Source: Prevotellaceae bacterium (GTDB lineage: Bacteria; Bacteroidota; Bacteroidia; Bacteroidales; Paludibacteraceae). Taken from it: a stretch of 30,138 nt of DNA. Location: assembly GCA_020636695.1 (NCBI GenBank), contig JACJXJ010000015.1:1-30138 (forward strand), given 5' to 3'. Of this stretch, positions 15,584 through 24,980 are shown in pieces (the stretch's first letter is position 1; each line of letters begins with the position of its first letter). The position numbers and the translations under genes are program-made. The notes beneath the pieces were generated by a model. The model was not told the DNA's origin. It searched no databases and saw only the letters and a list, made by a program, of their open reading frames with translations.

Positions 15584-18154
15584 TTAGTTCAATCGTTGCA
15601 ACCAACGTACATAGCAGAAATCCATACGATGAGGCAAATCGCTATTTTTAGGGAACATACGGAAAGCGTATTTATAAGTTCCGCCTTGTGATAGTTGATA
15701 ATCCAACTTGTACACAAGCAAAGAACCTTCACGTTTCACTAAATCAAATTCTTTTACTTCCGACACATGAGTTTGACCTTTAGCGTCTTGGTAAGTTACC
15801 ACCAACTCGAGACCAATACCATTATCATTCAAACCTTTAGTATCAATTTGAGCGGTAATATCATAATGATCGCCTACTTCCACAGATTGATGATCTAAGT
15901 TTTTAATATCCAATGATTTTAATTCAATGTCATCCCAATGAGTGGCAACATTATGTTTCCAAGCAGCCAATTCTTTTGCTTTTGCAAAATTATTTGCACA
16001 AACTTCTGCCGACCGTTTTGAAAGAGGCATGTAAAAACGTTCGATATAATCATCAATCATACGTTTAGTAGTAAAACGTGGCGTAATTTCAGCAATTGAT
16101 TTTTTGATAGTTGCTACCCATTCTGGTGAAAAACCTTTGGTATTTTTAGCAAAATAGAGTGGAATAATTTCATTTTCCAACATGCTATAAATCGTTGCCG
16201 CATCAAGTTGATCTTGATGTTCTTGATTTTCATACGTACGTTTTTCGGTAAGCGCCCAACCAGCACCTTTTACATAACCTTCGAGCCACCAACCATCAAG
16301 TACAGAGAAGTTTAATACTCCATTCATCTGCGCTTTTTCGCCAGATGTACCAGATGCTTCCAACGGACGAGTTGGCGTATTCAACCAAATATCAACACCT
16401 GAAATTAAACGTTTAGCTAAACGCATATCATAATTTTCTAAGAAAATTACTTTACCCAAGAATTGAGGCATACGCGAAATTTCGATGATGCGTTTAATCA
16501 GATTTTGACCGCCACCATCAGCAGGATGCGCTTTACCTGTAAATAAGAATTGTACCGGACGAACAGGGTCATTCACAATACGTTCCAAACGTTCCAAGTC
16601 AGTAAATAACAAGTGAGCACGTTTATAGGTAGCAAAACGACGACCAAATCCAATAATCAACGCATTAGGATTAATACGCTCTAAAATAGACACAATCTTA
16701 GAAGGATCTTGTTGCGTTTTCAACCAGTTTTCTTCAAATTGTAATTTGATATAATCAATCAATTTATTTTTCAATGCGGTACGTGTCGCCCAAATTTCTT
16801 CGTTTGGAACGGCATTAATTTTGTTCCAGATTTTCAAGTTAGACTGATCTTGATAAAAATCTTTATCGAAATATTTTTCGTACACGGCTTTCCATTCCGA
16901 AGCCGCCCAAGTAGGCATGTGCACACCATTAGTCACATAACTTACGTGTAGTTCTTCAGGGAAATAGCCTTTCCAAATAGGGTTAAACATTTCTTGCGAC
17001 ACTTTACCATGCAACCAGCTCACGCCATTCACAAATTGGCAAGTGTTACAAGCAAATACACTCATCGAGAATTTTTCTTGCGTACCAGGATTTTCACGTC
17101 CCATATCGATGAAATCATTCCACGAAATACCCAATTTAGCAGGATATTCGCCCATATATTTTCCAAATAAGCTTTCTTCAAAGCTATCGTGACCAGCAGG
17201 AACTGGTGTATGAACAGTATAAAGTGAACTTGCACGAACAGCTTCCAATGCTTCAGGCAAGGTTAAGCCACCAGCGACAAAATCGACCATGCGTTGTGCA
17301 TTAATCAACGCTGCATGACCTTCGTTGCAATGGTAAACTTGTTTTTTGATACCTAACTTTTTCAAAGCTAACATACCACCAATACCAAGCATAATTTCTT
17401 GTTTCATACGATTTTCCCAATCGCCACCATACAATTGATGTGTAATAACGCGGTCGAATTCGCTATTCATTTCCATGTCGGTATCCAACAAGTAAAGCGA
17501 TACACGCCCTACTGCCACTTTCCAAAGATATGCATATACAATACGCTCTGGATAAGGCACTTCTACAATAACTGGCTGATCATGTTCATCTTTGACTTGC
17601 GTAATAGGAAGCAAATTGAAATTTTGAGCTTCATATTTGGCAATTTGTTGACCTTCCATCGATAAGGTTTGTGTAAAGTAACCATAACGATATAAGAAAC
17701 CAATGGCTGTCATATCCACATTGTGGTCAGATGCTTCTTTTAAATAATCACCAGCCAAAACGCCTAAGCCACCAGAATAAATTTTCAAGTGATCAGTTAA
17801 ACCATATTCCATGCTAAAATAAGCTACAGAAGGAATTTTTGTACTTGGTTTTGTATCTACATACGCACGGAATTCGGCATAAACCTCATCCAATTGTTTG
17901 AGAAATTTTTCATTGGAAGAAAGTTCCACAAAGCGATCCACTTTTACAATCTCCAACATCGCAATAGGATTATGACGACATTGGCTCCACAATTGTGGAT
18001 CAATACTACGGAAAAGTGATTTGGCACTCACATTCCAAACCCACCATAAATTTTTGGAAATTTCATGTAAACGTTCCAAATTTTCTGGTAATCTTGTCTT
18101 TACAGTAAATTCAATCCAATTAGGATCATTCACTTGGTTGACTTTTACATCCAT
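15584..18154 (-). CDS. glgP: Alpha-glucan phosphorylase (GT35, DUF3417-type)
   Basis: An 856-residue cytoplasmic enzyme releasing glucose 1-phosphate from glycogen-like glucans. An N-terminal DUF3417 segment (about 13-115, NLWWVWNVSAKSLF) precedes the GT35 catalytic body: SMEYGLTDHLKIYSGGLGVLAGD is split across 114-136, then HCNEGHAAL (275-283), TNGVHMPTW, FGRRFATYKRAHLLF (503-517) and GTSGEKAQMNGVLNFSVLDG (602-621), where K607 is the expected pyridoxal-phosphate lysine. A C-terminal beta region of about 130 residues ends the protein, as in Bacteroides homologues. It follows the glycogen synthase gene by 32 bp, forming a synthesis/breakdown operon, and ends at the terminator 15533-15569. Confidence 0.95.
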   Translation of the reverse strand: MDVKVNQVNDPNWIEFTVKTRLPENLERLHEISKNLWWVWNVSAKSLFRSIDPQLWSQCRHNPIAMLEIVKVDRFVELSSNEKFLKQLDEVYAEFRAYVDTKPSTKIPSVAYFSMEYGLTDHLKIYSGGLGVLAGDYLKEASDHNVDMTAIGFLYRYGYFTQTLSMEGQQIAKYEAQNFNLLPITQVKDEHDQPVIVEVPYPERIVYAYLWKVAVGRVSLYLLDTDMEMNSEFDRVITHQLYGGDWENRMKQEIMLGIGGMLALKKLGIKKQVYHCNEGHAALINAQRMVDFVAGGLTLPEALEAVRASSLYTVHTPVPAGHDSFEESLFGKYMGEYPAKLGISWNDFIDMGRENPGTQEKFSMSVFACNTCQFVNGVSWLHGKVSQEMFNPIWKGYFPEELHVSYVTNGVHMPTWAASEWKAVYEKYFDKDFYQDQSNLKIWNKINAVPNEEIWATRTALKNKLIDYIKLQFEENWLKTQQDPSKIVSILERINPNALIIGFGRRFATYKRAHLLFTDLERLERIVNDPVRPVQFLFTGKAHPADGGGQNLIKRIIEISRMPQFLGKVIFLENYDMRLAKRLISGVDIWLNTPTRPLEASGTSGEKAQMNGVLNFSVLDGWWLEGYVKGAGWALTEKRTYENQEHQDQLDAATIYSMLENEIIPLYFAKNTKGFSPEWVATIKKSIAEITPRFTTKRMIDDYIERFYMPLSKRSAEVCANNFAKAKELAAWKHNVATHWDDIELKSLDIKNLDHQSVEVGDHYDITAQIDTKGLNDNGIGLELVVTYQDAKGQTHVSEVKEFDLVKREGSLLVYKLDYQLSQGGTYKYAFRMFPKNSDLPHRMDFCYVRWLQRLN

Positions 18155-18186
18155 AATTTTATTATCTAAATTTAATAGTATGATTA

Positions 18187-19810
18187 TTATTTCTTTTTAC
18201 TCAATGCAATTGTATAAGCATCATAATAATAGCCAATAAATTCCTGCCAAAGTGCCTTTTGAGCAATAGCAGATGTTTTTGTTTTGATTTTTTTCTGTTC
18301 CACTTCTGAAATATTGGCATATTCAGCCATCATTTCACTAATACGTTTCACTACGTCATGATAATTATAATCAGAGCGATGTACCACACCAACTCCTGTC
18401 GTAATATCTTGTGGTGTAGACGATACCCATTGGCCAAAACCTGACAAATCAGTCGTAATTGTTGGGATACCAAACGCAGCACTTTCAAGTGGTGTATAAC
18501 CCCAAGGTTCATAATAAGACGGGTAAACCGTCAAATCAAAGCCCACCAATAAATCATAATACGATTTATTAAAAATACCGTCAATGCCATTCAAATAAGT
18601 AGGAACAAAAATTACTTTAACCAATTCATTCTCTCGATTGGTAAGATGAAACCATTGTAAAGCATTCATAACTGGATCGTTCCAAGGTTCCACCAAAGCA
18701 TGAGTGCTAAATGGGTTATTTAGTATAGTGGGTGTATGCGTTTGTCAATTTCTGGCTCAAATCTTGACGAGGACCGTGAGCCCAAGCAGGCACCAGTACA
18801 AAGGCCACAACTTCGCGAGATAACGGTGCCTGAGAAAGCAATTTGAGCGATTCGATAAAAGCGTCGATACCTTTATTTTTATATTCGTAACGACCTGAAG
18901 TGGAAACAAACAGAGCATTATCTTTCAACTCGTAACCTAACAAAGCCTCAGCCACTTCGCGCAATTTTACACGAGCGGCCTTACGAGCCGATGAAAATCG
19001 AACCCCTTTAGGTACAAAATCGTCCTCAAAACCATTAGGTGTAACCACATCGGCTGATTTATCAAGCAGTTGCGCACACTCCTTATTGGTGATATCACTC
19101 ACCGTTGTAAAGCAATCGCACATATGAGCTGCTATTTTTTCAATCGAATGTTTGGCTACCATATTCAACTCACGAGCCATTTGATCGCCATTGTATTCGG
19201 TCAAATAATCGTACAGTGGTTTATGATTTCCGGCAATAGAGCGGCCAATAGAAGTAGCATGAGTTGTAAAAACAGTAGCGACTTTTGGTAAATAATGTTT
19301 TACATAACATACTCCAAAAGCCGTCATCCACTCATTAAAGTGGGCAATAATCTTTTTCTTACCTAAATCGTGAAATTGTATAAAACTATCCACAACTTTA
19401 CCTGAAGCATAACCAAACATACTCGCTTCATCGTAATCGCCATAAGCGGTTAAAGATTCCACACCAAACCACATCCAAAAATCACCGTAAATACGATTTT
19501 TTTCTTCCAAAAACGGTTTAAAATCGACTAAAATAACTAGTGGTTTTCCCGATACATCCCATCGGCCAACACGTACATGTAAATTGTCATGTTCGCGAGC
19601 ATACGTTACCCAATCCGCGAAATCAGTAGTTGGAATAAAATCTGGCGATGGCGTTTCGGTCCAAACATCAGGACCAATAAAACAAAGATGATCTCCAAAA
19701 GCGGTTTGCAAGGTGCGCGCACGCGTAGAAAGTACCGTATAAATACCACCTACTTTATTGCACACTTCCCAACTCGTTTCAAAGATATAATCAGGATTTA
19801 TATGTTTCAT
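18187..19810 (-). pseudogene. GT3 (eukaryote-type) glycogen synthase, one frameshift
   Basis: Transfers glucose from a nucleotide sugar to the glycogen chain. The sequence matches the GT3 family, known from fungi and animals and also from Bacteroidota: SWEVCNKVGGIYTVLSTRA near the N-terminus (the donor-site region), AHFNEWMTAFG, FTTHATSIGR, TPNGFEDDFVPKG, STSGRYEYKNKGIDAFIES, and the C-terminal EPWGYTPLESAAFGIPTITT with the paired catalytic glutamates. The frame breaks once near 18716-18722, where reading ACTAAATAAC gives a stop. Removing one A gives HYTNNPFSTHALVEPW and a single protein of about 540 residues, the usual length. No slippery heptamer or structure suggests programmed shifting. 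As written, the C-terminal third with catalytic residues is lost, so a sequencing error is plausible. A -7 box lies at 19838-19845. Confidence 0.92.
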
Positions 19811-19837
19811 TTATGCAGTTTTTCACATTTTAGGTCG

Positions 19838-19845
19838 CAAAGATA
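19838..19845 (-). promoter_or_regulatory. -7 element of the glycogen synthase/phosphorylase operon
   Basis: TATCTTTG on the minus strand, an exact TAnnTTTG match, 27 bp before the glycogen synthase ATG at 19810. The -33 position lacks a TTG. Confidence 0.6.
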
Positions 19846-20134
19846 CAAATAATTATAGAAAATAGACGTTAAAAAACAGAGAATTTATAAATCGTCATGT
19901 TTTTAAGTTGCACAGTCTATAAAATTGCATAAAAAATAAATTTACAACTATTAATCAGGTAGTTATATAAACATGAAAAATAAAAAGATAGATACAAAGA
20001 GGTAAAAAACGACAAAAACAACTGACGAAAAAATATGTTATAAAACATATATATGTATTTTACCTTTCCAGATAAGCATTGTGACAAAAAGTATCCGCAA
20101 AAACACTAAGAATGGTTTGAGAAGGTATACAAAC
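19846..20134. other. AT-rich intergenic region with no gene seen
   Basis: Spacer between the glycogen operon promoter and the lon terminator. The genes on both sides are minus-strand. I see no ORF above about ten codons, no tRNA-like fold and no exact TAnnTTTG promoter. One short palindrome, ATATGTT paired with AACATAT (20033-20050), is probably chance in such AT-rich DNA. An upstream control site for the glycogen genes may lie here but nothing specific can be named. Confidence 0.5.
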
Positions 20135-20168
20135 AAAAAAAGTTGACAATAAATTGCCAACTTTTTTT
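20135..20168 (-). terminator. Terminator of lon
   Basis: AAAAAAAGTTG pairs with CAACTTTTTTT around a 12-nt loop, 19 bp beyond the lon stop codon. Confidence 0.8.
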
Positions 20169-20186
20169 GGTGAATAGGATGATTGA

Positions 20187-22598
20187 TTACAATAAAGCTT
20201 CCTTCAAAGCCTCGCGAACGTCTTTCACAAAATGGAAATGAAGACCTTTAAGATAAATATCGCTAATCTCCTCAATATCTTTACGATTATCTTCGCACAA
20301 AATAATATCCGTTATGCCTGCTCTTTTGGCCGCTAAAATCTTTTCTTTGATACCACCCACAGGCAAAAGTTTGCCTCTTAGTGTAATCTCGCCAGTCATG
20401 GCTAAGTTTTTGCGGACCTTGCGTTTGGTAAAGGCCGATGTTAAAGCGGTAAGCATGGTAATACCTGCTGACGGACCATCTTTGGGAATAGCACCTTCTG
20501 GCACATGAATATGCACATTGTAATCCTCGAACATGGCATCATCAATTCCAAATAAATCGGCGTGTGCTTTGAGGTATTCAAGTGCCAACATAGCCGATTC
20601 TTTCATCACATCGCCCAAATTACCGGTGAGAGTCAATTTACCACCCTTTCCTTTGCTCAGGCTCGACTCAATATACAAAATTTCGCCACCAACGCTAGTC
20701 CAAGCCAAGCCTGTGACCACACCATAATAATCATTGCCTTGATAAAAATCGTGCATATAACGTGGCGCTCCTAAATACGCCTTTAAATCTTCGATGGTTA
20801 AAGCTGGTTCAAACACTTCGTCAGAAGCAATTTTACGCGCCACTTTACGCATTAGTTTAGCAATCACACGATCCAACTCACGCACACCAGATTCGCGTGT
20901 ATAATTATCCACCAAATGACGAACTAATGATTTAGAGAATTTAATACGTGACTTGTCGATACCATGGGCAGCTAATTGTTTTGGAATCAAATGGCGCATG
21001 GCAATTTCCACTTTTTCTTCAGCAATATAACCAGTTACTTCGATGAGCTCCATACGGTCGAGCAGTGGTTGCGAAACAGAACTTAACGTATTAGCCGTGG
21101 CAATGAACAACACTTTTGATAAATCGTAATCTACATCCAAAAAATTATCATGAAAAGCGTTATTTTGTTCAGGGTCAAGTACTTCAAGTAATGCCGAAGC
21201 TGGATCGCCTTTAAAATCAGAACTCACTTTATCTATTTCGTCCAAAACAAACACCGGATTTGACGAGCCCGCTTTATTCAAATTTTGAATAATACGCCCA
21301 GGCATAGCGCCAATATAGGTACGACGATGACCACGAATTTCGGACTCATCGTGCAAACCGCCAAGCGACATACGAATATATTTTCGTCCAAGCGTTTCAG
21401 CTATCGATTTTCCAAGCGATGTTTTACCAACACCTGGAGGGCCATACAGGCAAATAATTGGCGCTTTCAAATCACCTTTTAGTTTAAGTACAGCCAAATG
21501 TTCAATAATCCGTTCTTTTACCTTATCCAAACCAAAATGGTCGCGATCGAGCACCTTTTGAGCTTTTTTCAAATCAAAGTTATCGTTGGTATAATCGTTC
21601 CAAGGTAAATTGACAAGCGTTTCTACATAGTTTAATTGAACCGAATAGTCGGGGGCATGAGGATGTGTACGTTCTAATTTTGCCAATTCTTTTTGGAAAA
21701 TTTCCGCTGTTTTTACATCCCATTTTTTCGTCTTCGCCTTTTCGCGAAACGAGCTAATTTCCTGCTCAGCACCGCCACCACCCAACTCTTCTTGAATGGT
21801 TTTCATTTGCTGTTGCAAGTAATATTCACGCTGTTGTTGATCCATATCAAGACGCGCTTTCGACTGAATAGACGCTTTAATCTCCAGTAATTGCGATTCT
21901 TTTGTTAAAACGTCAAGTAGCTGATAACCACGCTCCTTCATGTCGTCCAATTCCAACAAACGCTCTTTTTCGGTCAACTTCAGTCCAAAATTGGCACAAA
22001 TAAAGTTAATCAAGGACGATGGTTGTTCTATATTTCGAATCGCAAAGGACGCTTCTTCGGGCATTGAGCCAGAATTTTTAATAATCTTCACGGCCAATTC
22101 CTTAATAGCTTCTAGCAAGGCTACAAACACGCGATCATCATCTTTGGGAAATGATTCGGTCAACAAATCGACACTCGCCATCATATACGGATCAAGCGCA
22201 TTCACTTGTAAAATTTTTGCACGCTGTTTTCCTTGCAAAATCACCGTAGTCGATCCATCGGGCATTTCCAAAATACGAATAATACGAGCAATCGTACCAA
22301 TAGGATACAAATCATTTAAAGTTGGCTCTTCTACACGTGCGTCACGTTGTGTCGTCACAAAAAGCTCACCGCTATTATTGTAAACTTCGCGAATCAATTT
22401 CAGCGATTTTTTGCGACCAACCGACACTGGCATCACCACCTGAGGATACAATACCATGTTACGCAATGGCAACACAGGCATCACATCGCCCGATTGACAA
22501 GCCAAAGGGGTACTATCTTCATCGGACATCAACGGGATGAAATCACTTTGAACATCACCCGTTTCTTCTCCAAACATATTGTCAAACATTACTTTCAT
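20187..22598 (-). CDS. lon: ATP-dependent protease La (Lon)
   Basis: Cytoplasmic AAA+ serine protease that degrades misfolded and regulatory proteins; 803 residues from the ATG at 22598. Order of parts: N-terminal substrate-binding LON domain (about 38-245, MPVLPLRNMVLYPQVVMPV), coiled-coil linker, AAA+ module with Walker A GPPGVGKT (386-393) and Walker B PVFVLDEIDK, then the protease domain with GPSAG (S710) and GGIKEKILAA (K753) forming the Ser-Lys dyad, spaced 43 residues as in E. coli Lon. The frame extends to a TTG at 22625, but the ATG at 22598 (or the one at 22589) is more likely. The gene stands alone, with its own terminator and 192 bp upstream that include a TTTGTCAG direct repeat. 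Confidence 0.95.
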   Translation of the reverse strand: MKVMFDNMFGEETGDVQSDFIPLMSDEDSTPLACQSGDVMPVLPLRNMVLYPQVVMPVSVGRKKSLKLIREVYNNSGELFVTTQRDARVEEPTLNDLYPIGTIARIIRILEMPDGSTTVILQGKQRAKILQVNALDPYMMASVDLLTESFPKDDDRVFVALLEAIKELAVKIIKNSGSMPEEASFAIRNIEQPSSLINFICANFGLKLTEKERLLELDDMKERGYQLLDVLTKESQLLEIKASIQSKARLDMDQQQREYYLQQQMKTIQEELGGGGAEQEISSFREKAKTKKWDVKTAEIFQKELAKLERTHPHAPDYSVQLNYVETLVNLPWNDYTNDNFDLKKAQKVLDRDHFGLDKVKERIIEHLAVLKLKGDLKAPIICLYGPPGVGKTSLGKSIAETLGRKYIRMSLGGLHDESEIRGHRRTYIGAMPGRIIQNLNKAGSSNPVFVLDEIDKVSSDFKGDPASALLEVLDPEQNNAFHDNFLDVDYDLSKVLFIATANTLSSVSQPLLDRMELIEVTGYIAEEKVEIAMRHLIPKQLAAHGIDKSRIKFSKSLVRHLVDNYTRESGVRELDRVIAKLMRKVARKIASDEVFEPALTIEDLKAYLGAPRYMHDFYQGNDYYGVVTGLAWTSVGGEILYIESSLSKGKGGKLTLTGNLGDVMKESAMLALEYLKAHADLFGIDDAMFEDYNVHIHVPEGAIPKDGPSAGITMLTALTSAFTKRKVRKNLAMTGEITLRGKLLPVGGIKEKILAAKRAGITDIILCEDNRKDIEEISDIYLKGLHFHFVKDVREALKEALL

Positions 22599-22618
22599 AT
22601 AAATTTTGATCTTTGCAT

Positions 22619-22645
22619 CTGACAAAATAACATTTTACTGACAAA
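22619..22645 (-). repeat. TTTGTCAG direct repeat upstream of lon
   Basis: TTTGTCAG occurs twice on the minus strand (22638-22645 and 22619-22626), 19 bp apart start to start, 21-47 bp before the lon ATG. Each copy is part of a near-match to a -7 element (TTAATTTG and TTATTTTG). It may be an operator or two overlapping promoters, or chance. Confidence 0.35.
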
Positions 22646-22790
22646 TTAACAGCCATGATACTATCTCGCCTAGCAAGTATTAATATTAAAACTCACTCAA
22701 AATAAATCATTTAACCTCAAAAAAGTTAAATAGTAACTAATTAAGTCAATTGTTATGCCAAATAGATTAAGGGAAAAAATAAAAACAGCG

Positions 22791-24197
22791 TTACATACCA
22801 CGCCCTTTTATGATGACTTCAAGACTATAAATCATAATCTTCAAATCGTTGAGTAGGGTCATATTATCCATGTAAATAATATCATAGTTAAGCCGTTCAA
22901 CCATTTTTTCAACCGTATCAGAATAACCAATTTTGATAGGCCCCCAAGAGAGTAAACCCGGTTGAATTTTGTAAATTAAACAGTAATAAGGAGCCTTTTC
23001 TTCTATCTGATTGATAAAATAACGTCGTTCTGGACGTGGTCCCACCACCGACATGTCACCCTTCAAAATATTCCAAAACTGAGGAAGTTCATCGAGTCGG
23101 TACTTACGCATGATAGCGCCAAAAGGCGTAATACGCTCATCGTTTTGCGACGATAGTTGTGGTCCATTTTGCTCAGCGCTCACATACATGGTTCTGAATT
23201 TGTACATATAAAAAGGACGACCATCTTTACCAATACGCTCTTGTTTATAAAAAATAGGACCAGGGGAATCGCGTTTAACGCGTACAGCCACATACACCAT
23301 GATGGGTAAAAATAAAACTAACGCAAAAAGACTCATCAAAATATCAAAAACGCGTTTAACAGATTGTTGCCAAGCTGCCATGGACGGCTGAGTTAATGTA
23401 ACAACAGGCGTAGAATCGATATCGTGTAAACGAACACGGCCAGTCAAGATTTCAAATGAACGAGGTGGAAACTGAATATCTACATCGTATTTCATCAGGC
23501 GATTAATAATAGCATACAAATCGGGCTCTTCCAACGTATCGGCTGCAATAATGACTGAATGAATAGGTTGGCGCTGCATAATGTCATCCAATTGGGTCAT
23601 CGAGCCAAGCACTAAAAAATCATTTGTAACCACGTCATCATCCATTTTTACATAACCCACTATTGAACGGCCGTATTTACGCAGTTTATGTTCCAAGTCA
23701 TAAGTTACTTTTTGAGCCATACGCCCTGTACCAATGACCAAAACAGGAATAATTGATTTGCCATTACGCAAATGGGCATAACTACGGCTCGTTAAAATCA
23801 ATCGGAATAAATAGGTAATACTAAATTGTAAAACCAACAGTACAAGAAATGATTTGTAGTAAAATGTATATGAAGTTACCACATCATCAATCATCACCGA
23901 GAAGTAAGCCAAAAGCGAAATAAATACAGCAGTTATTAATGTTGTAAGTAATTCCAACAAACGTGAACGGCTGCGTGAACGATTATAAAATCCAGATAGA
24001 TAGTGCACCCCTAAAGCCATTACGGGATATAGAGTCATACTCAAATAAAAATTAAACGATGGCGTAAAAATTGGCATATCACCAAATAACGCCATATCAT
24101 TCACTACACGACGAAACGCATAAAATAGCAACCAAACAATCGTGGCTGCTACCCAATCAAAAACAATATAGTATATGATATTTTTACGATCAATCAT
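22791..24197 (-). CDS. Polyprenyl-phosphate sugar-1-phosphate transferase (EPS initiation)
   Basis: Membrane enzyme that starts exopolysaccharide or capsule synthesis by moving a sugar 1-phosphate from a nucleotide sugar onto undecaprenyl phosphate. Its 468 residues contain four N-terminal membrane helices (about 8-28, 48-68, 83-103 and 115-136), a Rossmann-like CoA-binding_3 region (about 150-255, VLVIGTGRMAQKV), a further hydrophobic segment (about 283-305) and the Bac_transf domain (280-468). The last has DSPGPIFYKQERIGKDGRPF, YKFRTM, the DE pair in RLDELPQFWNILKGDMS and VVGPRPER. Its ATG lies 2 bp after the tsaC stop, so the two are co-transcribed. No other polysaccharide gene is nearby. 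The transferred sugar is unknown. Confidence 0.93.
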   Translation of the reverse strand: MIDRKNIIYYIVFDWVAATIVWLLFYAFRRVVNDMALFGDMPIFTPSFNFYLSMTLYPVMALGVHYLSGFYNRSRSRSRLLELLTTLITAVFISLLAYFSVMIDDVVTSYTFYYKSFLVLLVLQFSITYLFRLILTSRSYAHLRNGKSIIPVLVIGTGRMAQKVTYDLEHKLRKYGRSIVGYVKMDDDVVTNDFLVLGSMTQLDDIMQRQPIHSVIIAADTLEEPDLYAIINRLMKYDVDIQFPPRSFEILTGRVRLHDIDSTPVVTLTQPSMAAWQQSVKRVFDILMSLFALVLFLPIMVYVAVRVKRDSPGPIFYKQERIGKDGRPFYMYKFRTMYVSAEQNGPQLSSQNDERITPFGAIMRKYRLDELPQFWNILKGDMSVVGPRPERRYFINQIEEKAPYYCLIYKIQPGLLSWGPIKIGYSDTVEKMVERLNYDIIYMDNMTLLNDLKIMIYSLEVIIKGRGM

Positions 24198-24199
24198 TT

Positions 24200-24763
24200 T
24201 TATGGTCGAATAATTTTTACTTCTCCATTAACGCCCAATTTTATGATACTCGAAGGAACAGCTGGCGTCACATCATCTTGTCGATAACCCACCACATAAT
24301 CAACAGCGGCCACAATTTCTTCCGAGATCTCTTGAAAACAACTTGCCGAAGGATTTCCACTAATATTGGCGGACGTCGACACAATGGGCTTACGGAAAGC
24401 CTCACACAAGCGTTTTGAAAAAACTTCATTAGTGATGCGAATACCCACGGTACCATCCTCTGCAACCAAATTCTTCGCTAAATTCTTCGCTCCCGAATAA
24501 ATAATGGTCAACGGTTTCTCGCTTAACTCAATCAAATCCCAAGCCACATCGGGTACTTCATCAACATAGCCCTGCAATTTAGCCACGCTATCCACCAATA
24601 CAAGCAATGCTTTAGAATCAATACGCTTTTTAATGTCATACACTCTTTGCACTGCTGCTTCACAAGTAGCATCACACCCGATGCCCCAAATTGTGTCAGT
24701 TGGGTAAAGAATCACACCACCTTGGCGTAACACTTCCACAGCTTGTTTGATATCTAACGTCAT
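24200..24763 (-). CDS. tsaC: L-threonylcarbamoyladenylate synthase (TsaC/Sua5/YrdC family)
   Basis: Makes threonylcarbamoyl-AMP from threonine, bicarbonate and ATP, the first step of the t6A37 modification of ANN-decoding tRNAs. The 187 residues form a single YrdC domain: PTDTIWGIGCDA (21-32), the K-x-R-like VYDIKKRIDSKALLVLV, VGIRITNEVF and STSANISGNPSA. It lacks the extra Sua5 C-terminal domain. YciO-type paralogues look similar, so the enzyme assignment is likely but not certain. It heads a two-gene operon with the sugar transferase, and TsaD, which uses its product, lies about 2.6 kb away at 27343-28362. A -7 element is at 24781-24788. Confidence 0.9.
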   Translation of the reverse strand: MTLDIKQAVEVLRQGGVILYPTDTIWGIGCDATCEAAVQRVYDIKKRIDSKALLVLVDSVAKLQGYVDEVPDVAWDLIELSEKPLTIIYSGAKNLAKNLVAEDGTVGIRITNEVFSKRLCEAFRKPIVSTSANISGNPSASCFQEISEEIVAAVDYVVGYRQDDVTPAVPSSIIKLGVNGEVKIIRP

Positions 24764-24780
24764 AATTCAAGATTTATTTG

Positions 24781-24788
24781 CAAAAATA
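24781..24788 (-). promoter_or_regulatory. -7 element of tsaC / sugar transferase operon
   Basis: TATTTTTG on the minus strand is an exact TAnnTTTG match, 17 bp before the tsaC ATG. A TTG (minus strand, 24812-24814) lies 23 nt further up, slightly beyond the usual 19-21 nt. Confidence 0.55.
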
Positions 24789-24871
24789 GCCTATTTTAGT
24801 GAGATAATTATCAAAAAGAATTATTTTTTGAAAAACAAGGTGCAACCGATACTACTTTCAAAGAAAAATGA

Positions 24872-24879
24872 TATCTTTA
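24872..24879 (+). promoter_or_regulatory. Possible -7 element of recJ
   Basis: TATCTTTA differs at one position from TAnnTTTG and lies 101 bp before the chosen recJ ATG. No -33 TTG is evident. It falls within an upstream in-frame extension of recJ, which argues against starts before about 24890. Confidence 0.35.
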
Positions 24880-24980
24880 GGCTTCGGTTTGATATATACA
24901 TGCTAAATGTGTTTTTTACTCAAAAACAGAAGTTTAGAATGTCAAACCACTTGAGCTCGCAAACAAAAACAAATATAATA

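Noticed and set aside
15584..18154. GTSGEKAQMNG in the phosphorylase as an odd PLP site (E where many have M)
   Set aside because: The PLP lysine is kept, and from memory this variant is common among Bacteroidota members.
18714..18723. Programmed frameshift in glycogen synthase
   Set aside because: There is no slippery heptamer, stem-loop or family precedent; two other genes carry similar isolated insertions, which points to mutation or sequence error.
20033..20050. Palindrome ATATGTT/AACATAT in the lon-glycogen spacer
   Set aside because: It is short and purely AT-rich in an AT-rich spacer, with no neighbouring promoter or repeat.
21940..22383. A 147-codon plus-strand ORF opposite lon
   Set aside because: It mirrors the conserved N-terminal domain of Lon and has no independent evidence of coding.
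24747..24980. Upstream in-frame extension of recJ, overlapping tsaC
   Set aside because: It has AT-rich, non-conserved sequence, covers the divergent promoter region, and the normal RecJ length is reached from 24981.
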